A stretch of 64,000 bases of DNA from Eubacteriaceae bacterium (GTDB lineage Bacteria > Bacillota > Clostridia > Lachnospirales > Lachnospiraceae). Position numbers and translations under genes: made by a program. Positions 15,766 to 25,563 of the stretch are shown piece after piece (position 1 is the stretch's first letter; each line of letters starts with the position of its first letter). The stretch lies in NCBI GenBank assembly GCA_902362875.1, contig CABIYF010000007.1, forward strand, positions 59,556 to 123,555, written 5' to 3'. The notes under the pieces were generated by a model. It did not search any database, was not told where the DNA came from, and was given only the letters and a program-made list of their open reading frames with translations.

Positions 15766-16581
15766 TTAACCTCTTGTTTTTCCTCCAGCTACATTGATCG
15801 TAACTCCATGAACATAAGATGCTCTCTTGCTTGCAAGGAATACGCACATATCTGCAACTTCTGATAATTTTCCAGATCTTCCAAGTGGTGTTGTAGATGT
15901 CTTTGCATATCCTGCTCTTAAATCTTCTACTGTGATTCCTCTTGTGTAAGATAATGCTGTTTCATAACCGATTGTACGAAGTCCTGTTGCTTCCATGATT
16001 CCAGGTGCAACTCCGACAACTCTGACTCCCTGTTTTCCAAGTTCTTTTGCCCAAGATCTTGTTAAAGAGTTTACTGCGTTCTTTGTTGCTGCATACACGC
16101 TCTGTCCTTCAGATCCTTCCAGACCACTTTCAGAAGACATGTTGATGATAACTCCTTCACCTTTCTCAACAAGGATACGACCAACTGCCTGTGCACAGAA
16201 GAACACACCTTTTAAGTTTACGTTACATACTTTATCCCATACAGCTTCGTCTAATTCATACTGTCCTTTTGGATCTTTTGGATCAACCAGAAGACGAGGG
16301 ATATTGATTCCAGCATTGTTAACCAGTACGTCGATTGTTCCATAAGTTTCTTTTACTTTAGAAACCATCGCTTCAACGTCTGCTGCTTTTGTTACATCTG
16401 TTCTTACGTACAGTAATTTTCCTTCTTCTGCATCCATCTCTGGTGCATTTTCTGCCATGTCAGAGATCACTACATTTGCTCCAACATTTAAAAATTCCTG
16501 TGCAACTGCTTTTCCGATTCCAGATGCAGCTCCTGTTACAACAACTGTCTTTCCTTCAAGTTCTAACCAAGATTCACTCAT
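15766..16581 (-). CDS. srlD: Sorbitol-6-phosphate 2-dehydrogenase (SDR family)
   Basis: Oxidises sorbitol-6-phosphate to fructose-6-phosphate with NAD+, feeding sorbitol into glycolysis. Short-chain dehydrogenase features are TGAASGIG (16-23), NNAG (88-91), INMSSESG with the catalytic serine near 149-150, Y163 and K167 in YAATK. The end GVTINVAGGKTRG is typical of the family. ATG at 16581 follows AAAGGAGG. The substrate is inferred from the complete sorbitol PTS downstream, since the SDR fold alone would not define it. Confidence 0.9.
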   Translation of the reverse strand: MSESWLELEGKTVVVTGAASGIGKAVAQEFLNVGANVVISDMAENAPEMDAEEGKLLYVRTDVTKAADVEAMVSKVKETYGTIDVLVNNAGINIPRLLVDPKDPKGQYELDEAVWDKVCNVNLKGVFFCAQAVGRILVEKGEGVIINMSSESGLEGSEGQSVYAATKNAVNSLTRSWAKELGKQGVRVVGVAPGIMEATGLRTIGYETALSYTRGITVEDLRAGYAKTSTTPLGRSGKLSEVADMCVFLASKRASYVHGVTINVAGGKTRG

Positions 16582-16624
16582 TATAATCCTCCTTTGAATC
16601 TGTATCTCTTTGCTTCATGAGTTC

Positions 16625-16630
16625 ATTATA
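16625..16630 (-). promoter_or_regulatory. -10 element of the sorbitol operon promoter
   Basis: A perfect TATAAT on the minus strand 44 nt upstream of srlD. At the right distance there is only a poor -35 (TTAAAT), as expected for a promoter that needs the PRD activator encoded in the operon. Confidence 0.5.
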
Positions 16631-16694
16631 AGGAGCATCAAGGTAAAATTTAATTCCGTCATTTTCCATCGCGAAGAAATTTAGCATACTGATT

Positions 16695-17903
16695 TCAAAA
16701 AATGGCTTTAATCAAGAAATATTGGACAGATATTTTTTTGATCTCAGAGAAAAAATCTGCTTTTTTTATTGATGTTAAAGCTTTGATCTGTTCTGTTTTG
16801 ATCACTTTATTTCGTCTTGAATATACAATGTTTCCTACACACTGTCCTTTTTTGACAGGTGCTTTTATTTTGTAAATCTTTATCTTTTTCTTTATTTTAT
16901 CAGTACTGTTTTTGATGTCAAGAATCTGTGACACAATTTTGTTTTTGTATTGCACTTCTTCTTGTTCTCCCTTTTCTACAGTGATTTTTCCAATCTCTTT
17001 TTTTGTTGTGACATCTTTGATCATCTGGCAGTTTGAGAATCCATAATCTAAAAGTTGTGATGCCTCTTTTACTCTTGTCTTAGAACTTTCACTTGCCATC
17101 ACAACCGCGATCATATGAATTTTATTTCTTGTTGCTGTTGCACTTAAACAAAATCCTGCTTCACTTGTGCTTCCCGTCTTCATTCCTGTACAGCCATTAT
17201 ATTGCCGGATCAGTTTGTTTGTATTGCTAAGTCCAAATTCCTTTTCACCTTTTTTCGTCTTATGTATGATCGTATCCATCCAGATTTTTGTATACTTAAA
17301 AATCTGCGGATGTTTTCTGGCAAGTTCTCTTGTCATCAATGCAATATCATATGCCGTTGTGACATGCCCTTTTTCATCCAATCCACATGCATTTTTAAAT
17401 GCTGTATGCGTCATTCCCAGCCTCTGTGCCTCTTTATTCATACGTGATACAAATGCTTTTTCGCTTCCACAGATATGTTCCGCAAGTGCTACAACCGCAT
17501 CGTTAGCACTTGATACAACAACACATTTGATCAATGTTTTTACATCCTGTTTCTCTCCTGGCTCCAAAAAAACCTGAGAACCTCCCATGGATGCAGCATG
17601 TTCACTGACCGTAACTATATCTCCAAGTTTTAATCTCCCTTGTTCCAGTTCCTGAAATACCAATAGCAGCGACATCACTTTTGTAACACTGGCAGGTGCA
17701 AGTTGTTTATCTTTATCTTTTTCAAACAGGATTTCCCCACTGCCCTATTCCATAACTACCGCTGATTTTGCTGAAAGATCAAGGGCTTTCTCTGATACAT
17801 TCACAAATTTTGGCTCTTTTGCTGATACATTTTGCCGTGAAATCATATACGAATTCCCTGTTACTATCATGATCAAAAGCAAAATTGTTATTAATTTTTT
17901 CAT
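16695..17903 (-). pseudogene. D-alanyl-D-alanine carboxypeptidase, interrupted by an in-frame TAG
   Basis: A DacF/PBP5-type gene of 402 codons. Codons 1-52 encode a signal peptide (MKKLITILLLIMIVTG...) and the start of the mature protein. Codon 53 (17745-17747) is TAG, where relatives typically continue ME-x-x-(S/T)G. After it the frame is intact: SVTK active site (S72, K75), SSAND (SxN motif), GMKTGSTSEAG (KTG motif) and a PBP5-like C-terminal domain. The part reopening at GTG 17678 would lack the catalytic serine. ATG 17903 has GAGG 7 nt upstream. CAG to TAG is a single-base change, so this is a recent nonsense allele, a suppressed stop or a base error. Confidence 0.85.
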
Positions 17904-17993
17904 TCATCCGCCTCTTAAACTGTTTATTACAGTCTAATGAAGATTTTTATGATTTATACATATTTTATATTGTTTTTATGCAAATTTTCCCAT

Positions 17994-18036
17994 CAAAAAA
18001 AGAGATCAGAAATAATCTATATTCCTGATCTCTCTT
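17994..18036 (-). terminator. Terminator after the Nudix gene
   Basis: AGAGATCAG (18001-18009) pairs with CTGATCTCT (18025-18033). Minus-strand RNA continues into TTTTTTT. It begins 5 nt beyond the Nudix stop codon. Confidence 0.85.
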
Positions 18037-18040
18037 CGAT

Positions 18041-18490
18041 TCATCTTGCTTTCTTGCCCCAACGTTTTTCTGATCTTAGCTTCTTATATTCATCATATGC
18101 CTGTTTTAAGATCTCTTTCTCATTAGGGAACTTCAATAAGTGGTAAGCCTCGTGAAATTTGTAATACCCTGAGTCTACAAAAAACTCTTCCTTCTGAGGT
18201 TTTGAGTGATAGTTCTCGGATTCCATCAAATACCAGTGAACACTCTTTACAATCTGTTCATGAAAAGAATAAAAAGAATATTCGCTTTTCCCGACGTATT
18301 TTATAATTGATGCATCCGCATCTGTCTCTTCTTTTACCTCACGAAGTGCCGTCTGCTCGTGAGTCTCTCCTTGCTCAACAGTACCTTTCGGAAGAACCCA
18401 GCCATCATATCGGTTCTTATAACTTTTGTATAACAGCAAAATCTTTCCTCTAAATATTACGACACCACCACAGCTCGTTGCTTTTGTCAT
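18041..18490 (-). CDS. Nudix hydrolase
   Basis: A 149-residue Nudix protein. The Nudix box runs G36-x5-E42-x7-R50-E51-x2-E54-E55, with D57 at the usual glycine position, in a context (GWVLPKGTVEQGE) common to diadenosine-polyphosphate or nucleotide hydrolases. The exact substrate cannot be told from sequence. It has its own promoter and terminator, so it is monocistronic. ATG at 18490 follows AGGAGG. Confidence 0.85.
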   Translation of the reverse strand: MTKATSCGGVVIFRGKILLLYKSYKNRYDGWVLPKGTVEQGETHEQTALREVKEETDADASIIKYVGKSEYSFYSFHEQIVKSVHWYLMESENYHSKPQKEEFFVDSGYYKFHEAYHLLKFPNEKEILKQAYDEYKKLRSEKRWGKKAR

Positions 18491-18557
18491 AAATTACAAC
18501 CTCCTGTCCTTACATGACCAAACATCATCTAAGTATGTGTGTCTTTCTCTGAAAAAT

Positions 18558-18586
18558 ATTATACATTGATTATGAACCGATTTCAA
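18558..18586 (-). promoter_or_regulatory. Promoter of the Nudix gene
   Basis: Minus-strand TTGAAA (18581-18586), a 17-nt spacer and TATAAT (18558-18563): a near-consensus sigma-A promoter. The pbp gene ends at 18619, and I see no clear terminator between it and this promoter. Confidence 0.75.
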
Positions 18587-18618
18587 CCGCTATCTGTTTT
18601 TGATCTTTTTATAAATAT

Positions 18619-20103
18619 CTAATCAAAAAATGCATGAAATACTTTATCTGCGATCGGTGCTGCCACTCTTCCTCCAGAATCTCCATTTTCTACAAGAACG
18701 CTTACAACTATCTTCTTTCCATTCTTTTCTGCACAGCCGATAAACCATGCATGAGAATCTTTCTCACTGTTATATTCTGCAGACCCTGTCTTTCCATAGA
18801 CATTATAATGAGAAGAGTATGCTCTTGTTCCTGTTCCATTTGTGATAACTTTTCTGAGCATCTTCTTTAATGTTTCACATTCTGATGCCTTTAACGGTTC
18901 GGAAAGTTTTGATGTCTTTGTCTCTTTGATCACTCCACCGTCTATATTCTTTACATTATCTATAAGGTATGGCTGCATCATCACACCATCATTTGCAATC
19001 GCTGACATGACCATTGCATTCTCTAAAGGTGTGATCAGTGTCTGTCCCTGTCCGATCGATGTATGCGCCATCTCATTCGTTCCTGATGTTTTATCCAGTG
19101 TAAAACGGCTGCTGCTTGCGCGAAGATTGATCGGTACTTTGGAATTATACATCAGATCATCCGCAAGGCTTGCAAGTTTTCCTTTGTTGATCTCTTCTGA
19201 CATATGAACGAACGCACAGTTGCAGGATTTCTCGATCGCCTGTTCAAGGTTCACGGTTCCATGTGCTTCTCCTCCGTAGCAGTGAATCTTCAAAGTTCCA
19301 ACCGTTGTATATCCAGTGCAGTGGTACTTAAAATTCTTATAGGTATTCTTGTGTTCTCTCATATATTCGAGTGCTGTCACAACTTTAAATGTTGATCCTG
19401 GCGGATAAAGTCCCTGTGTTGCACGATTTAACAGCAAAGAATTCTTGCTGCTGTTTAATTCTGCCCAGTTTTGTTCTACCAGTCCCGGTCTGTAATCTGG
19501 TTTTGATACCATTGCATAAATCTTTCCTGTCTCAGGATCCATTGCAACAACCGCACCTTTTTGTCCCTGCAGCGCATTATATGCTGCTCTTTGTACTTTG
19601 GTATTTAAGGTTGTGTATACATTATCACCGATACTTTTCTCACCTTTTAAACTGCTTGTGATCTGTGACATTAAATTCGCATTGGATCTTAACAGATCAA
19701 AATTGGCAATTGACTCGATACCTGATTTGCCCTTGTCATTGTATCCGACAACATGAGCAAACATACGTCCATACGGATAATCTCTCGTTTCTTTTCCATT
19801 CTCTGTCAATGTCTGCGCAAGTACTTTTCCATCACTGCTGATGATCTTTCCTCTTACAACTTTCTCTGCCATTGACTGAAGTCTGCGGTTATGTGGATCT
19901 GTGATCACATTTTTGCTGTCCACTGCCACAAAATATGCGATATAGGCAATCAGTGCAAGAAATAATCCGACAAACATATAGGTAATCTGCAGTATCTGTC
20001 TGTTTGCCTTTCTTTTTTTCTTTCTTACCTGCTTAGTAATTCTTTGGCCTGTGTTGTCTTGTATACTGTTTTTCTTCTGCTTCCTGTGCCTTAATATGCT
20101 CAT
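18619..20103 (-). CDS. pbpA: Class B penicillin-binding protein (PbpA/FtsI type)
   Basis: Monofunctional peptidoglycan transpeptidase. It has a basic cytoplasmic N-terminus (1-38), one membrane segment (about 39-60), a short dimerisation domain and a transpeptidase domain with S237-x-x-K240 (PPGSTFK), SCN (EKSCNCAF) and KTG (YGKTGSAEY). At 494 residues it is of the compact PbpA kind that partners RodA/FtsW, here encoded immediately upstream. ATG at 20103 has GAGGAAG upstream but lies inside the rodA frame, so the two genes overlap by 71 nt. Confidence 0.92.
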   Translation of the reverse strand: MSILRHRKQKKNSIQDNTGQRITKQVRKKKRKANRQILQITYMFVGLFLALIAYIAYFVAVDSKNVITDPHNRRLQSMAEKVVRGKIISSDGKVLAQTLTENGKETRDYPYGRMFAHVVGYNDKGKSGIESIANFDLLRSNANLMSQITSSLKGEKSIGDNVYTTLNTKVQRAAYNALQGQKGAVVAMDPETGKIYAMVSKPDYRPGLVEQNWAELNSSKNSLLLNRATQGLYPPGSTFKVVTALEYMREHKNTYKNFKYHCTGYTTVGTLKIHCYGGEAHGTVNLEQAIEKSCNCAFVHMSEEINKGKLASLADDLMYNSKVPINLRASSSRFTLDKTSGTNEMAHTSIGQGQTLITPLENAMVMSAIANDGVMMQPYLIDNVKNIDGGVIKETKTSKLSEPLKASECETLKKMLRKVITNGTGTRAYSSHYNVYGKTGSAEYNSEKDSHAWFIGCAEKNGKKIVVSVLVENGDSGGRVAAPIADKVFHAFFD

Positions 20104-21412
20104 ATTCTTCTTCCTCGCTATCTGCTAACATATGTAATCCCTGAATAATATTTAAAATGATCAATGTACTGATCACAGAAGTTCCTCCATAACTTACCAG
20201 CGGGATTGTGACTCCTGTAGATGGAATGAATTTTGTCACACCACCGATACTTAAGAATACCTGGAATAAAAAACATACTCCAAATCCAAGGCATAACAAC
20301 TTGTTAAATAACTTTCTGCTTCTCGTGGAAATGTCCATAAACAAGATAAAACAGCTCATCAGCACAAAGATCAGGCAGATTCCAAAGATCACACCGAATT
20401 CTTCGCTGATCACCGAAAAGATAAAGTCAGATTCTCTGACTGGAATGTCAAACGGCCGTCCATTTCCAAGCCCCATTCCAAACCAGCTTCCTGTTCCGAT
20501 CGCAAACAAAGACTGGCATACCTGTAATCCTCTTCCTTCAATCATGGAAAACGGATCTTTCCATACCGCAACACGAATTTGGACATGCGTGAAAATCTTC
20601 TCTGCGATCACAGCTGCTACAGATCCTGCTGCCAGTCCTCCTAATAGATAACTTGCTTTTGCTGTTGCAACATAAAGCATCATTAAATAGATCACAAAAT
20701 AAAGAAGAGCTGCTCCAAGGTCTTTTTCGACAACTAATACCAGAACATACAATGCTGCGATCACTGTGATCTTTACAAGATCTTTAAATTCCTTCGCCTT
20801 AGAAAGAAGAGCTGCCACAAAAAATACAAAAATGATCTTTACAAATTCTGATGGCTGAAATTTAAATCCCGCAATACTGACCCAGTTATATGCTCCGTAT
20901 TTGTTGATCCCAAATATAAATACTGTAGATAATAATGCAAATCCAGCAATTGCATACAGCCAGCCAAACTTGTTCCAGATTGTGATCTTATGCATCATTA
21001 ACGGAATAAAACTTGTCACAAGGACACTTCCTGCTGCGATCGCAAACTGTTTCATTGCCAGATTAAAAGATAATCTTGTCAAAATAACAAACCCGACTCC
21101 CAGTAAAAAACAGGTATTATTGATCAATAATCTTGAACAGCGTTTATAAATCCTTGGAAATACGATCATCAAAATCTCAAAGAACACAACCTGTGCTGCA
21201 AAAAAGATCAAAATCTTTAAATCAAATTTCTGCAAAAACAGCACAACATAACACAAAAACAGAAAAACAAACATATAGATGACCTGATTATCTAAAAGGT
21301 CTTCTTTGCGTTCTTTATTCTTTGGGCGGAACATTGTGAAACATGACAGTGTATAGATCAAACACATAATAATGATCAAATATTTCGCTGCTATTGTAAT
21401 AATGTCTATCAT
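20033..21412 (-). CDS. rodA: SEDS peptidoglycan polymerase (RodA/FtsW)
   Basis: SEDS-family glycosyltransferase that polymerises lipid II, partnered with the class B PBP encoded next. There are about ten hydrophobic segments. Family motifs are NWVSIAGFKFQPSEFVKI, EKDLGAALLYF, GRPFDIPVRESDFIFSVISEEFG and FIPSTGVTIPLVSYGGTS. 459 residues includes an acidic C-terminal tail (DSEEEEYEH...). The last 71 nt also encode the start of the PBP. It lies 6 nt after the U32 peptidase gene. Confidence 0.93.
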   Translation of the reverse strand: MIDIITIAAKYLIIIMCLIYTLSCFTMFRPKNKERKEDLLDNQVIYMFVFLFLCYVVLFLQKFDLKILIFFAAQVVFFEILMIVFPRIYKRCSRLLINNTCFLLGVGFVILTRLSFNLAMKQFAIAAGSVLVTSFIPLMMHKITIWNKFGWLYAIAGFALLSTVFIFGINKYGAYNWVSIAGFKFQPSEFVKIIFVFFVAALLSKAKEFKDLVKITVIAALYVLVLVVEKDLGAALLYFVIYLMMLYVATAKASYLLGGLAAGSVAAVIAEKIFTHVQIRVAVWKDPFSMIEGRGLQVCQSLFAIGTGSWFGMGLGNGRPFDIPVRESDFIFSVISEEFGVIFGICLIFVLMSCFILFMDISTRSRKLFNKLLCLGFGVCFLFQVFLSIGGVTKFIPSTGVTIPLVSYGGTSVISTLIILNIIQGLHMLADSEEEEYEHIKAQEAEEKQYTRQHRPKNY

Positions 21413-21418
21413 ATGATC

Positions 21419-23794
21419 TTACAAGACTCCCCTCTTTAGATGACCTTTCGTATATTCATTCATCAGGGAGGCTCTTTCCCCTTTCTGTATAGATTCGACT
21501 GCTTTTAAGATCTCCTTAATCTGCGTGCTGTCTTCCCTTGTAATATGGAAACGCACAACCGATGGATGTAAATCTTTTAAAATTCCCTGTTCTGCTCCGA
21601 TCCATAATGGTTTTCCATTATAAATCTCGTTGATACAGTCACTGCAACTTGTGTGTACAAAGAAATCTGCGTGATAACGGTCTTTTAATGTCAGCCATGA
21701 TGGTGTCTTGTCACATCCGCACAGATTATTCTTTACACATTGTGCGGATACCATTAATGGCTGATATCCATATAGAAATAAGTCTGCATCGGATAAATGA
21801 AGATCCATCATCTCTTTTTTGTTAAGCTCTGACGGATATGTCATACGAATCTTTCCCGGATACAACCGTTGATATTCCTTCACCGCTTCTTGATTGTATC
21901 CATACAGCATATAATCTGCGATCAATTCTTTCTGGCATCCTTCGTCTATAAGCCATGAAAGCACTTCCAGATTCCTTATGACCAGTCCATCAATATCCTC
22001 TGAAAATAAAATTGTTTTCTTTTGTTCAAGCTCCCTCATCTGTCGTTTTCTCGCAATCTGTGGCAGCATGATATAACATCGTTTTCCCGCTGCCTTTACT
22101 TTTGCGGTAACCGCAGATGGGTCCTTCTGTCCTTTCAGTTCGATCCATGAAAGATAAATCTTGTCAACACTCTCATTCTTGCAGATGATATCTAAATGTT
22201 CAAAACTCTCCAATGAAACTGCTGTCTTTCTTCCACCTTCTTCTGGGAAATCTAAATTCTCAGTCTCACGCTTCGGTTCTTCATAGTTTCTTCTGTATTT
22301 TAAGATCTTTGCCTGATCCATCTGTGCAAATGCTTCTTTTCTTAATTTCTTAAGCACAGATCCCGGAACAAACAGATTCTCGCCAAGTTCCACTTCCAGT
22401 GTTTCAAACTGATAATGGGTCTGCCCTGTTTTCTTAAGAAGTTTCTCAACATCCTGCATCGTTGCACCATTTTTCTGGGCTTCCTCGATCACAGGTCCTG
22501 AAACCTCCACAAAATCATCCCCGGCTTTGAGAATGAGTTTAGCACACTGATCTTTCTTAATTATGATTTTTCCCTTAAGATTTTCTTTCTTTTTCTGTTT
22601 TAATCCTTCATCGATCCGTTCAATCATCGGATGGTTCAATGTTCTTTTAATTTCCATGCCCTCATGAAGTTTTTTCATTTTTTGTCCATTTAATACAACC
22701 TTGCTTCCTGATCTAAAATCAGAAGGGCTTGTAAGTTCGACTTTTTCTTCCGGGCTGATACGGATCTGTAAGACATCTCCTTTGTGGATATCTTCTCTTG
22801 CTGTAAATGAAATCTTACCTTTCATCAGTTTGCTGATCTTTCCGACAAACAATCCCTGATGATCCGGACGTTTCATGCTCATCATGTCTTTTCCATGATA
22901 TTCCTTATAATATCCACCTGTAAATCCACCTCTGTTGAATACTTCCATCAGAATCTTCATATCTTCATCTTCTACTTTATAAGGTTTGTCAGAAAGATAA
23001 AGATCTACATACTTGCGGTAAATTCTTGTAACTTCCCCAACATATCTTGGCCCTTTCATACGGCCTTCGATCTTTAAGGAATCCACTCCATGATCAAGAA
23101 TCTCTGGCAGATGTTCAATCGTACAAAGATCCTTTAAACTCAGCGGATATGCGTTCTTTGTATTCTTTGCACCATCTAAATAAAATGGAAGGCGGCATGT
23201 CCCGGCACATCTTCCACGATTCCCGCTTCGACCACCTAACATACTACTCATAAAACACTGTCCGGAATAACAGTAGCAGAGTGCTCCATGAACGAAACAT
23301 TCCATATCAAGTCCTGTATCATCCTTAATCTCTTTGATCTCTTCTAAAGATAACTCTCTTGCTGGTACAACCCTTTTTGCTCCCATCTTCTTTGCAAGTC
23401 TTGCTCCATAAACGCCTGTGATGGTCATCTGTGTACTCGCATGAATCTCAAGATCTGGAAAATGCTCTCTGATCACTGAAACTGCTCCCAAATCCTGAAC
23501 GATCACTGCATCTAATCCCTGTTCATAAAATTGTTTTAAAAAACCTGGCAGTAACGGAAGTTCCTCTTCCTTCATCAATGTATTGACAGTAAGAAACAAC
23601 CGCTTTCCATATAAATGTACATAATCGATTGCTTCTAATAATTCTTCCTTATTAAAATTTCCTGCATAAGCTCTGGCGCCAAACATCTCACCGCCTAAAT
23701 AAACGGCATCTGCTCCATTTAAAATTGCTGCTTTTAAACATTCCATGGAACCTGCCGGAGCTAATACTTCTATTGGTCTGTTCTTTGTTCTCAT
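21419..23794 (-). CDS. Peptidase U32 family protein, RlhA-like rRNA hydroxylation factor
   Basis: A 791-residue U32 protein. The N-terminal TIM-barrel-like domain starts IEVLAPAGSMECLKAAILNG, followed by a cysteine cluster CYCYSGQC...GRCAGTC that binds an Fe-S cluster in relatives, and then a long C-terminal region of the DUF3656 type. This architecture matches E. coli RlhA (YdcP), needed for 5-hydroxycytidine in 23S rRNA. The shorter Bacillus homologues act in tRNA hydroxylation. The RNA target here is inferred. It is 3 nt downstream of ruvB and part of the same operon. Confidence 0.82.
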   Translation of the reverse strand: MRTKNRPIEVLAPAGSMECLKAAILNGADAVYLGGEMFGARAYAGNFNKEELLEAIDYVHLYGKRLFLTVNTLMKEEELPLLPGFLKQFYEQGLDAVIVQDLGAVSVIREHFPDLEIHASTQMTITGVYGARLAKKMGAKRVVPARELSLEEIKEIKDDTGLDMECFVHGALCYCYSGQCFMSSMLGGRSGNRGRCAGTCRLPFYLDGAKNTKNAYPLSLKDLCTIEHLPEILDHGVDSLKIEGRMKGPRYVGEVTRIYRKYVDLYLSDKPYKVEDEDMKILMEVFNRGGFTGGYYKEYHGKDMMSMKRPDHQGLFVGKISKLMKGKISFTAREDIHKGDVLQIRISPEEKVELTSPSDFRSGSKVVLNGQKMKKLHEGMEIKRTLNHPMIERIDEGLKQKKKENLKGKIIIKKDQCAKLILKAGDDFVEVSGPVIEEAQKNGATMQDVEKLLKKTGQTHYQFETLEVELGENLFVPGSVLKKLRKEAFAQMDQAKILKYRRNYEEPKRETENLDFPEEGGRKTAVSLESFEHLDIICKNESVDKIYLSWIELKGQKDPSAVTAKVKAAGKRCYIMLPQIARKRQMRELEQKKTILFSEDIDGLVIRNLEVLSWLIDEGCQKELIADYMLYGYNQEAVKEYQRLYPGKIRMTYPSELNKKEMMDLHLSDADLFLYGYQPLMVSAQCVKNNLCGCDKTPSWLTLKDRYHADFFVHTSCSDCINEIYNGKPLWIGAEQGILKDLHPSVVRFHITREDSTQIKEILKAVESIQKGERASLMNEYTKGHLKRGVL

Positions 23795-23797
23795 CTG

Positions 23798-24802
23798 TTA
23801 TCTATCCTCTGGTATCGGTAAATGAAAATGCTCGTAAGCACTCCTTGTTACGATTCTTCCTCTTGGTGTTCTCTGGATCAGTCCATTCTGGATCAGATAT
23901 GGCTCATAGACATCTTCGATCGTTCCTGAATCTTCTCCGATTGCTGCTGCCAGCGTATCAAGTCCGACTGGTCTTCCCTCAAATGTCTCGATCATCGTCT
24001 TTAGTAAGTTGCGGTCCGTCTGGTCTAGTCCGATCGTATCAACTTCTAAATGATCCAGAGCATCTCTTGCAATCTCTAATGTAATCTGTCCATCATACTT
24101 CACCTGTGCAAAATCACGCACACGTTTTAATAAACGGTTTGCAAGTCTTGGTGTTCCTCTTGATCTTCTTGCAATTTCTAATGCACCTTCTGGATCTATT
24201 CCGATCTCTAAGACATCTGCAGAACGTTCAATGATCGTCTGCAATTCCTCGCTGTTGTAGAAATTCAATCGGTTCACAACTCCAAATCGATCTCTTAATG
24301 GTGCTGTTAACATTCCTGCTCTTGTTGTTGCTCCGACTAATGTAAATCTTGGAAGTTCCAGACGAATCGATCTTGCCGCCTGTCCTTTTCCTACTAAAAT
24401 ATCGATCGCATAATCTTCCATTGCAGGATATAAAACTTCCTCTACCTGACGATTCAAACGATGAATCTCGTCAATAAATAAAACGTCTCCTTCCTGCAGA
24501 TTATTAAGAATTGCCGCAATCTCTCCTGGTTTCTCGATCGCAGGACCGCTTGTCACTTTCAAATGAACACCCATCTCATTCGCAACGATTCCTGCAAGTG
24601 TCGTCTTTCCAAGTCCCGGAGGCCCGTAAAACAGTACATGATCCAGAGATTCTCCTCTGCTCTTTGCTGCCTCGATAAAAATCTTTAGATTCTCTTTCAC
24701 TTTCTCCTGTCCGATGTAATCACTCAACATCTGTGGGCGCAGATGATTTTCAATTTTGATATCTTCTTCCACAAGTTCTGTGGAAATCATTCTGTTTTGC
24801 AT
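23798..24802 (-). CDS. ruvB: Holliday junction branch migration DNA helicase RuvB
   Basis: AAA+ ring motor that drives branch migration with RuvA. Walker [10 protein letters not shown], Walker [11 protein letters not shown], sensor [10 protein letters not shown] and the C-terminal winged helix ([15 protein letters not shown]) are present in 334 residues. ATG at 24802 has AGAGGG upstream, 14 nt after ruvA. Confidence 0.97.
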   Translation of the reverse strand: MQNRMISTELVEEDIKIENHLRPQMLSDYIGQEKVKENLKIFIEAAKSRGESLDHVLFYGPPGLGKTTLAGIVANEMGVHLKVTSGPAIEKPGEIAAILNNLQEGDVLFIDEIHRLNRQVEEVLYPAMEDYAIDILVGKGQAARSIRLELPRFTLVGATTRAGMLTAPLRDRFGVVNRLNFYNSEELQTIIERSADVLEIGIDPEGALEIARRSRGTPRLANRLLKRVRDFAQVKYDGQITLEIARDALDHLEVDTIGLDQTDRNLLKTMIETFEGRPVGLDTLAAAIGEDSGTIEDVYEPYLIQNGLIQRTPRGRIVTRSAYEHFHLPIPEDR

Positions 24803-24816
24803 AATTACCCTCTATC

Positions 24817-25422
24817 TTATATCATGATATTCTTAAGTGCTTTCTTAAGCAGTTCTTCTGGTGCAAGATCTGCTGCACCCTCGACCTTGTTGACTGCGAT
24901 TGCTGCTTCACTCTTTGAATATCCAAGACTTACCAGTCCTTCGATCGTGATCATCACAGAATCACTGCTGTCTGACGTTGTATCAAAGATTTCTGCTCCC
25001 ACACCATCTTCTTCTAATTCATCAAAGCTTAATTTATCTTTTAATTCCAGAATCAGCTTCTTCGCACCCTTTGGTCCTAATCCCGGTGTCTTTGAAATTG
25101 TCTTGACATCTTCACTGATCACTGCCATCTTAAGTTCGTAAACAGATAATGTTGACAGCACTGATAATCCAACCTTCGGTCCGATTCCGTTCACCCCGAT
25201 CAGAAGTTCAAATGCTTCTTTCTCTTCCTTCGATAAAAAACCAAACAGACTTACATCATCTTCTCTTACGTGCATATGGGTATAAATCTTGATTTCCTGT
25301 CCGATCTTTGGAAATGCTTCTCCTCTCATCGGTACCATCATCTGGTATCCAATGCCCTGATTATCTACAACCACCATACCCGGTGACATATCTTCTAATG
25401 TTCCTTTTATATATGAAATCAA
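24817..25422 (-). CDS. ruvA: Holliday junction branch migration protein RuvA
   Basis: Tetrameric junction-binding partner of RuvB. It has the N-terminal OB fold (1-65), two helix-hairpin-helix motifs (LLIGVNGIGPKVGLSVLS and ISKTPGLGPKGAKKLILEL) and a C-terminal RuvB-contacting domain (ALVSLGYSKSEA-like). 201 residues. The start is TTG at 25422 with AGGAGG 8 nt upstream; no ATG is suitably placed. It is the first gene of the ruvAB-U32-rodA-pbp operon. Confidence 0.95.
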   Translation of the reverse strand: MISYIKGTLEDMSPGMVVVDNQGIGYQMMVPMRGEAFPKIGQEIKIYTHMHVREDDVSLFGFLSKEEKEAFELLIGVNGIGPKVGLSVLSTLSVYELKMAVISEDVKTISKTPGLGPKGAKKLILELKDKLSFDELEEDGVGAEIFDTTSDSSDSVMITIEGLVSLGYSKSEAAIAVNKVEGAADLAPEELLKKALKNIMI

Positions 25423-25465
25423 AATGATTTCCTCCTTAATTCTGTCCTTTTTCCATTTGTTTCGT

Positions 25466-25494
25466 ATTATACCCTATCAGACGATAACAGTCTA
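25466..25494 (-). promoter_or_regulatory. Promoter of the ruvA operon
   Basis: TATAAT on the minus strand (25466-25471) with a weak -35 TAGACT (25489-25494) at 17 nt. A LexA-like palindrome lies about 30 bp further upstream. Confidence 0.5.
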
Positions 25495-25524
25495 GTCTAT
25501 CGGCGCAGAATTCACAAATAAATC

Positions 25525-25536
25525 GTACATATGTTC
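25525..25536. promoter_or_regulatory. LexA (SOS) box-like palindrome
   Basis: GTACATATGTTC differs at one position from the Gram-positive SOS palindrome GAACATATGTTC. It lies between the divergent ruvA and exonuclease promoters, and ruvAB is a standard SOS target. It sits upstream of both -35 boxes rather than over them, which lowers confidence. Confidence 0.5.
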
Positions 25537-25563
25537 TTGCTTTTGATTTATTTTTCCACTTCA

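Noticed and set aside
17745..17747. TAG read as pyrrolysine
   Set aside because: No pylT/pylS genes are visible in the window and the residue is not catalytic in this family; a nonsense change is simpler.
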